DNA of 64,000 nucleotides from Ischnura elegans. Its lineage: Eukaryota; Arthropoda; Insecta; Odonata; Coenagrionidae. The translations under genes were made by a program, and so were the position numbers. The notes beneath the pieces were generated by a model, which was not told where the DNA came from, searched no databases, and saw only the letters and a program-made list of their open reading frames with translations. The stretch covers positions 54,038,968 through 54,102,967 of the forward strand of contig NC_060257.1 of the NCBI RefSeq assembly GCF_921293095.1, written 5' to 3'. This document shows, piece by piece, positions 55,757 through 64,000 of the stretch (position 1 is its first letter; the number at the start of each line of letters is the position of its first letter).

Positions 55757-57618
55757 GTAATATCTCCATACACAAAGGCAATAGTATTTTATTAATGTAA
55801 ATAATCAACCTTTGCGTTGAAATGTGAATAAGATGTGACTAAACTTTCCCTTTCTTAGCTTAAGAAGAATACTTGATGCACACAATTGCATTACGTAGTT
55901 ACTCCATATCCATTTCTAGTGCAGATGCGCAAGAAAACTTTATTTGTAGGCTTTTTACATCGATGTAGAGACGATTTTAACGTGCTGGGTGATGGATTGA
56001 GTCTAGTATGACGACTTTTATCACATGTCATTCAACATGATCGCGAATGATTATGCCTCAGGAATACCTCTAATTAAGGTTTTTATGTGTCGAAATACAC
56101 AAACATCTCCTTACAGCTTTAATATCCATGATAATACGCTGTTCAATCATTGCCTTTGATGCACCGGCTTACGGATAACATTGCAATGTAAAGCAGAAAT
56201 AAACAGAAAAATGAACGTAAACAAAATTAAAACGTTATCGCCATCACAAATAATAAAAACAAAATCATTTCTACCAACCTATCTTTTATGTAAGGCTGTT
56301 TAAAAATCTTTAAAGTGATGAAATGGTTGTGAAGTGGATGTGAAGGTTGGGTCAGACCAACCTACGCTGGCGAGGAGTCCTTCACCAGCAAAGTGCGCTG
56401 AAGAAGACCTTCGGACGTCTCTCGAACTGAAATCTATCCTTTAGGAGCCGAGGAAGATGAAGGATGGCTAAAGAAGCGACTGACGATACGGGCCTAAGTC
56501 ACCTATTTGGGAACTTCTCGCAAACATTACGCCGAACTACCCGTCCCCTCTGAGCTCTAGATCCAGAATTTTTCGTGAAGGTGGGCCACCGTAAACCATA
56601 CGGAAAAAAATACCAGAAAACCCCCGATCACATCTTGGAACTTCGCCAAAAAAAAATTTTAATTTGCCTTTCCGAGTAGTTTTCGTCACAATTTAGCCGG
56701 TGCCACTACTACTAATTGAAACCCCCGATAACCCCGTGAAACCTCCCAAAACATTTCTAATAAATTGCCTCTCCGGGTAAAAGAATCGTCAGAATTCCGC
56801 CTCTATTTCGGACCCCTAGGACTTATCAGCACGCAATTTATGAGAACGATTTGTGACCACTGGTTTAACACAAGTATAAAACCCCCGGTATTCCGTTGGA
56901 ATCCCCCGCAAAAATGAAATATTTCCCATTAAGTCTTCTTTTATGCGTACTTGTCGAACTTATTACGCCGCATTGCACTACACTTTACAATCATCGCTGC
57001 ATAATCACTGTGGAAGATTGGTGACCGCATGTATAACACATTGAAACCCCGAATCCCCCTGAGCACCCCTCTCGGTGGAGGAGACCATTTATGAGGACTT
57101 AGCGGAGTAGCCGCTGGAGGCTCTTCATCCCCAAGGCGGCGAAGATGTTCCGAAGAGTAACTGGCGTAGGCGAGCGGGAGCTTCAGTAACCCCCGGGGGG
57201 CGAAGCTGCCCCGATGTTCAAGCGGCGCAGGCGCTGTGGGCTCCATCCACCCCTGGGCGGCTAAACCGCCCCTTAAACGAATAACGGAGAAAAAGTTCCG
57301 AAATGCCCTCGCCCTCTGGGCGGCTATGCCGACCCCAGACGAGGAACGGCGAGGCCGTTCCGAGTATTAAGCGGGGCAGCCCCGGGGGGGCATACTGAAC
57401 CCCTGGGCGGCGAAGCCGCCCCATAACGACGAACGGCGAAGCCGTTCCGAGGAATGAGTAGGGCGCTTCCCTACCCCCTGGGCGGCGAAGCCGGCCCCTA
57501 GCCGAGGTGAGATTATTCGAATTAAAATTCTTCGAACGACCACAAATGTAGACGGCGAAGCCGGAACCGGGGTTTTTAAGGGGCGGAGCCCCTTAACGAG
57601 CGCGCGGAGCGCAGCGAG

Positions 57619-59914
57619 TCCCATCTATATACAGCCCTTGTGGTGACTGACTCATGGATACAAATTCCCGACCACTTCTAGAAGTGCTGGAGAGCTGAAA
57701 TTTGGCACGCGTGCGGGGAACCGGAAATGATCCGGAGGAAAAATCCGAAAACCGGAAGTTTCCACCACGTGTCGTCGCTAGGACGACAAAATGGCCGAAA
57801 TCGCGCTTTTTCCGGGGACACTCTTTCGGTTTTAATTTTACTGCGCACGAACTGTGCGTGCCACACGGGTCGTTAATGCATTTTTTGAAAGCTTATTAAC
57901 GTGGGCACGTAACCAAGTAAATGTATTAGTTTCCGTTTGAGAAAATTGCAGCCAAAATGGCGTCCAAAAATTTATTTTTCGAAAAATATTTCATTCCTTC
58001 CCCTCCCTTCGTCTTAATTTAAGGTGTTGGATAACGAAAATGATTATTATATATGCTCATAACATCGTTTACGAAATGTAGGTAACAATTTTCATTCGTC
58101 GTGTTTGGTTACTCAGAAAAAAATTAAAGTATTCCGAAAATCACCGAAAATTACGATTTCCAAAAGATTAACACAAGGTTTTGTCAATTTTATCCCGACT
58201 GATTTCTTTCAAACTTTGTAGTTGCATACAACTATGCATTGTCTTTCAGAAAACATAAACAATTCGTAAATGATTTATTGGATTTAACCGCGAAAAAATA
58301 AAAATGGCGGGCACTACTCACTTTTTTCAGGAACTGGTTTGCTTTTTATTGTATTACTCCTGAAATATGGATGTCATAGGGCACACTACTGTCAGATATC
58401 ATAGTAAATGAATGTAACCATATTGTATCGTCATCATTAAACCCCCCGAAACCCCCTAAAAATTAAAATTAGCATATAAGTAGCCTTTTCGGGTACTTTT
58501 CGTCACAATTCCGGCGCTTTTCCAATCCTTACCACTCATCGCTACGGAATTGATGTGGACGATTGATGACCCCTGGCAGTACAAACCTTTAAACCCCCGG
58601 TAAACCCACATACACCCCCCCCAAAACATTTTTGCTTATAAGTCTACTTTTTGGGTACTTTTCGTGACTATTCCACCGCCCCCAACGACTCATCCCCACG
58701 GAATTTATTTGAATGGATGGTGACCGCAAGGAGTACACACATTTTAACCCCCGGTATCCCCCTGAAATCCCCCTAAAATGTAAACTGTGTCATTTTGTCT
58801 CCTATTTGGCAACTTCTCGCACACATTACGCCGCACTACCCGTCCCCTCTGAGCTCTAGATCCGGAATATTTGGTGAGGGCGAGCCACCGTAAACCATAC
58901 GGAAAAAAAATACCAGAAAACCCCCGATCACCTCCTGGAACATCGCCGAAAAAAAAATTAAAAAATTTTAAAGTCGCCTTTCCGAATAGTTTTCGTCACA
59001 ATTTAATCGGTGCCCCTACCACTTATTAAAACCCCCGATAACCCAGTGAAACCTCCCAAAAAATTTCTAATAAAGCGCCTTTCCAGGTAAAAGAATCATC
59101 AGACCACTGTCCCGGCCCCTAGGACTTATTTACACGGAATTTATGAGAATAATGTGACCACTGGTTTAACACAAGTATAAAACCCCCGGTATTCCGTTGG
59201 AACCCCCCGCAAAAAAATGAAAAACTTGCCATTAAGTCTTCTTTTATGGGTACTTGTGGCCACTACTACTCCGCATTGCACTACCCTTTACAATCATCGC
59301 TACGTGATCACAGTGGATGATTGGTGACCGACTGCATAACACATGAAAACCCCCGAATCACCTTGGGCACCCCTCTCGGTAAAGAAGAGCATTCATGATG
59401 ACTAAGCGGAGCAGCCGCAGGGGGGCTCCTCAACCCCACAACCAGGAACGGCGAAGCCGTTCCGAGGAGTAACCGGCGCAGGCGAGGGGGATCTTCAGTA
59501 ACCCCCGGGCGGCCAAGCCGCCCCGACGTTCAAGCGGCGCAGCCGCTGTGGGTTCCCCCATCTCTGGGCGGTGAACGGATAACGGCCCCTTAAACGGATA
59601 ACGGTGAAACAGTTCCGAAATGCCCTCGCCCTCTGGGCGGCTGTGGCGACCCCAGACGGGGAACGGCGAAGCCATTCCACCCAAGCCAAGCCACCCCTGG
59701 GCGGCGAAGCCGCTCTTCAGCGAGGAACGGCGAAGCCGTTCCGAGGAATGAGCGGGGCGCCTCCCTACCCCCTGGCCGGCGAAGCCGGCCCCTAGCTGAG
59801 GTGAGATTATTGGAACAGCCAAAGTCCTCGAACGACCACAAATGTTGACGGCGAAGCCGGAACCGGGGTTTTTAAGGGGCGTAGCCCCTTAACGAGCGCG
59901 CGGAGCGTGCGAGT
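57619..59914. repeat. Tandem array unit 4 (2,296 bp)
   Basis: This unit is almost base-for-base the same as unit 1. One visible difference is 'cgttccgagg' here against 'cgttcctagg' at 50301-50310. It ends the array at 'gtgcgag', followed by unique sequence 'tcaagtagtatatg'. Confidence 0.88.
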
Positions 59915-60502
59915 CAAGTAGTATATGACCATATATACATAGTATGGATATGATCATATTATGAGATGGAGTATCCCTGCATGCCATGGTCAAGCCCTCC
60001 TGTACGATTCACAAAGCTCATTCAGTGATTGGTACTTGATTTTTTCTTCATTATTTTTCATTCTTATTTAATTTAAATAGGAGTCCCTGCCCCCTCCCTC
60101 ATGAATACCTGTGATCTAAAATATGTATATGGGACTTTTAGTTTACACTTGTTGTTCCAGCCGTTACCTAAAAATTATATGTAGGTACCAACCTACGTAT
60201 ATTATTAATCTATTAAATAATAAATTAAAAAGGATATAAACGATTTCCTAATTGAAAAGGACATATATATACTTGGAAATAACTTTAAAAGGATAAATAT
60301 ACATAATATTGTCCAGATTAAGAGTTATAACTACACTTCTGGAAGGGCTACAATTACAAGGACGAGTAACCTAAAATAAAGGCTACGGGTGCTCAGATAT
60401 CTCTATCTCTTGCATTTTCCATGATGACATGATCATTTTAAAATATGGATATTTAATGCAGAAATATTTTAATAACTAAAATGATTTTTTTCTTATTCTC
60501 AG
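59915..60502. other. Unique spacer before the lone protease exon
   Basis: AT-rich sequence ending in a T-rich tract and TTCTCAG acceptor. No upstream protease exon was recognised here. Confidence 0.55.
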
Positions 60503-60649
60503 GATGATACTGGAGGCCCCCATGTACACGAGGGAAAGCTAATAGGGATGGTGTCTTGGGGTCAACACTGCCAAAACTCGGATGACACTGTAGTTTACGC
60601 AGCCATTGCACCAATCCGTAAATGGATAAGAAAACATCTGAATATCTAA
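60503..60649 (+). CDS. Last exon of a serine protease homologue (Ser195 replaced)
   Basis: After a clean TTATTCTCAG acceptor the frame reads DDTGGPHVHEGKLIGMVSWG, then QHCQNSDDTVVYAAIAPIRK, then WIRKHLNI and TAA. It matches the last exon of S1A proteases in phase 0, with SWG, Cys220 and VYAxI conserved. The GDSGG active-site loop is DDTGG: the nucleophile Ser195 is Thr and Gly193 is Asp, so proteolysis should be lost. This fits a non-catalytic serine protease homologue. No other exon of this gene is visible nearby. It could be an orphan relic or an alternative last exon for the gene ending at 43653. The frame has no stops and the acceptor is intact. Confidence 0.75.
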   Translation, partial: DDTGGPHVHEGKLIGMVSWGQHCQNSDDTVVYAAIAPIRKWIRKHLNI

Positions 60650-61682
60650 TGAAAGATGCACACTCCTTAGTAAATTTTTATCCTTTTTTTCCTGGATGTG
60701 AAGTAGATGAAATATATACGTAAATTTATGTGGGGCAAAAGCCGATATATGTATATATATTCGGCCCGTGGCACTAAGAGGGTTAAATAAGGAATCTCAA
60801 TACATATTTCTCACTCTCTGATCAACAATTTGCATACAGCATTGTTTAAATCCCTCATGCACCTCCTTTCTGGCAGGTATTTAAACTGGAACACTTTAAC
60901 GTGCACTCCTCTCTTTTGTTTCATAATTTTTAAAATGATTTTTAATGGAATTTTTTTGTAGTTGCACAGGTATGATGATAGCAATCCATTTATATGTGAT
61001 GCATATTGGTGAAAGTAGCAACTATGATGACAAATTTTTAGCAAAGAAAAATATGTGTGGTATCCTATAAAAGTGTAAAACTTATGCAAAATGACATTAT
61101 TAATGATTGTTGTCCATTTCATGGGAACAAACATATACAATTAAATGAAATTGTCAAAACAAAAGGAGTCAACAGTAAAAATAGGAATTCTTGCCATTCG
61201 TCCTGGTTCCTGTAAAATGCATTAATGATGGGATTTTCCTTATCTGTATGCAACACATTACTGTCCATTTTTTTTATCAATAACTCCCCTACTTGTACTA
61301 AAATTTGTGAGACTGATTATTTATTTTTTCATAATATTTATTTTCACTGTGAACAAATTTTTACGAGCGTTAATGCTTGACAATGCAAATTTTCGTGATA
61401 CATTTTGTATTTTGTGATTTTTGCTCAACTTTCCATTGTTTGTTGGCATAATTGGCATTTTTGTACAATTGAATTCCTTTTTCAGACTTTACTACCACAT
61501 GCAAACCCTGAAAACAGAAACCAAAACTCTCTCAGTGACATATAAGTCCATAAAGCTATTTCTTCATTAAATTTATAAAAACTAACTATGTAGTTATATT
61601 GACACATAGGCTTCCATCACTTTGCGAAAATTGCAAAAGAATTAACATATGCATGACTTAATTTTGAATGTAAAGTAATGCA
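60650..61682. other. Intergenic stretch
   Basis: No AATAAA is seen close after the TAA at 60647-60649. A segment at 60740-60785 with 'tatatgtatatatattcggc' and 'gagggttaaat' resembles the end of the piggyBac-like insert at 22480-23321. A 109-codon minus-strand frame (60811-61140) has no recognised motif. Confidence 0.45.
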
Positions 61683-62660
61683 TGTACATAACAATATTGT
61701 TATTGAACCTCATGTTCACTGTTCATTAAACCTAAAAGTGCCAACATTCACCTTTCCTTGGCTTGTCAATTTTCTTTGTTTATAAAATTATTTCAATGAT
61801 ATGATTTTTTGAAATAGTTTATTTCATATGTACTAAAGAAGACAATTTTTCCGCACTCTGATAAATTGTTAGTATATAATGAGGAATGTTAATGGTTTTG
61901 ACATTTTCATAGACGTCTGCATTTCTGTGTGAAATAGCCTGGCAATTTCCTGCTTAAATTAGGCTACTGTGAATGGCTCAGAGGGTTTAGTTTTGTTTCA
62001 CACAATATTTTTTGTGGAGAAGAATCATATTTATGAAGAAATCTTTGGGAATCTAAAGCCTCTGCAACCCACCAGAACGGATGTAATTGATCTAGATTGA
62101 TTGTAATTGATTAATAATGATGGAAAATCTAATTATTATCTGCTTTGTAAAGTGCTTTCATGGCTTCATAGCTTTGCAAGGAGCCTTTCAAACATAATAA
62201 AGCTTGAATTACATAAAATACATACTGCCATGTTCGTACATCTGTTTCACCTCTTTTTCCAATGCATACATTTTATCTAAAATATATTCTTCTTAAATTG
62301 GAATGGGTTGGCAGAGTAGTATTTAATTCTCCATAGTCCTTTAGAAAGCCTCTAACAAAAAGTCCTTCGAAAAAGAAACAGAAAGCAGTTGGACGGCAAC
62401 ATTATTTGAAATAATTCTAATTCTATGGGAAAGAAATCGGAAAGCAATCGGATGGCAAAATAGTCACATTTACTCCTCAAAATACATAATTCTAGGTCCA
62501 ATGGAAAGGGATCAGAAAGCAATTGAGTAGCTAGTAGCCACAATGCAAGCCAACTGGGAAGCATCAGAAGCCAATTGATAAGCAAAGTTGCTTTCCCTAT
62601 CCTGTCCTTTATTTATATGTGAAAAGAAACGTCCTTCATTCATTTAACCTAAATTATAAA

Positions 62661-63266
62661 CAATAGGATAGTTTACTTTATCAACAAAAATGAAAGGCAT
62701 TGATTGCGATTCGTAACCCTGAAAAAGGCCAGATTGGCGCCCATGCGATGCCACTCCACCTGACGTCACACGGGCCCCAGATGCTATACGAGTAGTCAGG
62801 AGATTCACATCATCTTTGATTACCAATGCATGCATGAGGCACAGAACTCAGAGAAACATCTCTGCATAATCACTTATTAAAATTGCCTATGGTTGGAAGG
62901 TTTCCTTTGTTTGATAGAGCATTAATAATCCTTATTTAAGCCAAGTGCTACCAGCTAGCAGGGATTTCTGGTACCAGCTAGCAGGGATTTCTGCTACCTG
63001 CTAGCATCCTGCGTCGTATCAGCACTCAAAGCCTCGCTCCAAGGTCACCTAACTTGCGGCAGCAGGAACCAGAACGACATCACACGGAGTATCCCCAGCA
63101 TTCATGCTTAGCCGTCGCATTTTTGGGTGCTTGAAAATTTTCACTCTTCATTTAATCGTGAAAAATAGATATCGTCATTTAAAAATCAAATAGAATACAT
63201 TACATACTCCAGGAGTAATAATCCTTCGATTTAGGCAATTAAAAATATAGGAAACCGCCCTATTTG
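62661..63266 (-). mobile_element. ~670-bp TIR element, copy 6 (duplicated with the arm)
   Basis: The copy runs from 'aataggatagtttac' to 'aggaaaccgccctattt', with an internal deletion near 62720 and a short local duplication 'gctagcagggatttctg' at 62954-62991. It was carried along in the inverted duplication and is not a new insertion. Confidence 0.8.
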
Positions 63267-63364
63267 TATTATTTATTGAAAACAAAAGTTTTCAGAACAT
63301 GCAAATTTACAAAATATAGCTAATGGTCATACATGTATATAGGCAAATCAGCCAATACTCTCCA

Positions 63365-63517
63365 TCACTTCATCAAGCCAGTTTCCTTGGCTATGAATGC
63401 CTTCATTGACGATACTTTGGCGTAAACTCCTGGGTATCCTCTTCCTCCGCAACCTAGCCCCCAGGATACAATGCCGTACAGCTTATCATCGGTGACCACA
63501 GGTCCACCACTATCACG
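63365..63517 (-). CDS. Last exon of a second S1A serine protease (inverted paralogue, Arg193)
   Basis: On the minus strand, after a CCTCACAG acceptor, the exon reads [20 protein letters not shown], then [20 protein letters not shown], then [10 protein letters not shown] and TGA. It is 51 codons like its partner at 43501-43653 and differs at about nine residues. The active-site loop is RDSGG: catalytic Ser195 is kept but Gly193 is Arg. PGVY restores Gly226. In human mesotrypsin Arg193 is known to weaken binding of protein inhibitors. Whether that holds here is inference. Earlier exons lie beyond 64000, so residue 189 of this paralogue is unknown. Confidence 0.88.
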   Translation of the reverse strand, partial: RDSGGPVVTDDKLYGIVSWGLGCGGRGYPGVYAKVSSMKAFIAKETGLMK

Positions 63518-64000
63518 CTGTGAGGGAATTGAGAGAATGATTTATCCATTCACCAAAAATCATTTTAAATCTCTATAAAATATCTCCAAGTATGGAATAC
63601 CCTCATGACTATTGCTAGCTAATACATGTGGACCAGACCAATCTAGGTAATTAGATTATTGTGGTAAGGATAATAGTGACCATGAAAAAATTTGAATTAT
63701 AATCTCAAATGTAATGATTATGTATCTGAATATCCCCCGCCATTATGCTTATATTATTACGTTGTTTTTTTTGTCCTTGTTTTGATGCATGTATTCCCTT
63801 CTGGTGAGTGTGTGCATTCATGATAATGGTGGAATAAAGCTTCTTGAGAGTAAGTGTCCGCTGGGTACAATAATTCTAAATACGTACAGCAAAACATGCT
63901 TATAAGGATCACGCATGTAAAGAAATCTCGCCTATACTGAGGGTAGTTACTGGTCTCTTGGACTTTGCTACGATAGCCTATGTTAATTTCCCTGCATGTT
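63518..64000 (-). other. Intron of the second protease gene (partial)
   Basis: The first ~220 bp match the end of intron 6 of the plus-strand gene, and similarity then fades. No exon was recognised before the window edge. Confidence 0.6.

Larger units (their letters stand above)
54661..56494. mobile_element. PIF/Harbinger element with TAA duplication
   Basis: The ends 'ggcccatatcgtcagtcgct' and 'agcgactgacgatacgggcc' are inverted. TAA flanks both sides (54658-54660 and 56495-56497), and removing the element restores 'cattaagtcacctatttggg' as in the other units. The 1,834-bp length, 3-bp duplication and a Myb-like fragment inside support PIF/Harbinger. No DDE transposase is visible. Confidence 0.85.
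52960..57618. repeat. Tandem array unit 3 (4,659 bp, split)
   Basis: This unit has an extra duplicated segment of roughly 600 bp around 53560-54180 (second copies of 'aaaatggcgtccaaaaat' and 'tcgtcgtccttggttactca'). It is also interrupted by a Harbinger element at 54661-56494. The GC-rich hairpin block runs 57060-57600. Confidence 0.8.
61683..63736 (-). repeat. Minus-strand arm of the large inverted duplication
   Basis: This is the reverse complement of 43260-45862, with a ~360-bp deletion and a ~70-bp deletion in the TIR element. It contains the paralogous last exon at 63365-63517. The two arms point their gene ends at each other across 16 kb. Confidence 0.88.

Overview
The window reads as nuclear DNA of an arthropod, probably an insect with a large, transposon-rich genome. 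Genes are split by introns with GT/AG borders, promoters and poly(A) signals are eukaryotic, and most of the remaining sequence is transposable elements. The species cannot be told from the sequence. Two gene loci are well supported. Nearly every other open frame lies inside a repeat.

Left (1-7410): the last three coding exons and 3'UTR of a CAAX prenyl protease 1 / Zmpste24 gene on the + strand. Earlier exons lie left of the window. Its introns carry a SINE, a TA-flanked MITE, a TTAA-flanked piggyBac-type MITE and an inverted-dimer retroelement end.

Middle (7411-32050): no convincing host gene. It holds pogo/mariner-like, hAT-like, piggyBac-like and Harbinger-like non-autonomous elements, LINE fragments (a reverse transcriptase fragment at about 16.9-17.6 kb, an endonuclease fragment at 24.8-25.1 kb, C-terminal tails at 26.2-28.5 kb), tRNA-derived sequences, and a family of ~670-bp terminal-inverted-repeat elements with six copies in the window.

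Trypsin-family locus (32053-43746): a secreted S1A serine protease in seven recognisable exons on the + strand, from TATA box to poly(A) signal. The exon with the catalytic Asp falls on a 200-N assembly gap. The S1 pocket is not that of a trypsin: Asn at chymotrypsin position 189 and Ile at 226. Intron 1 holds a Penelope-like element remnant with a GIY-YIG domain followed by a hammerhead-ribozyme-like core.

Right (43260-64000): the last trypsin exon and about 2.6 kb downstream recur in inverted orientation at 61683-63736, so a second protease gene points back at the first, tail to tail. Its last exon has Arg at position 193, the residue known from human mesotrypsin. Between the arms lie a lone last exon of a protease homologue whose active-site Ser is Thr, and an 11.5-kb tandem array of four ~2.3-kb units built of ~150-bp repeats and clusters of GC-rich GAA-loop hairpins. 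The third unit is split by a PIF/Harbinger element with a Myb-like fragment. The first and last units are almost identical.

Reading the locus together: one secreted protease gene seems to have given rise to neighbours that differ at specificity, oxyanion-hole and catalytic positions, in a region repeatedly reshaped by transposons.
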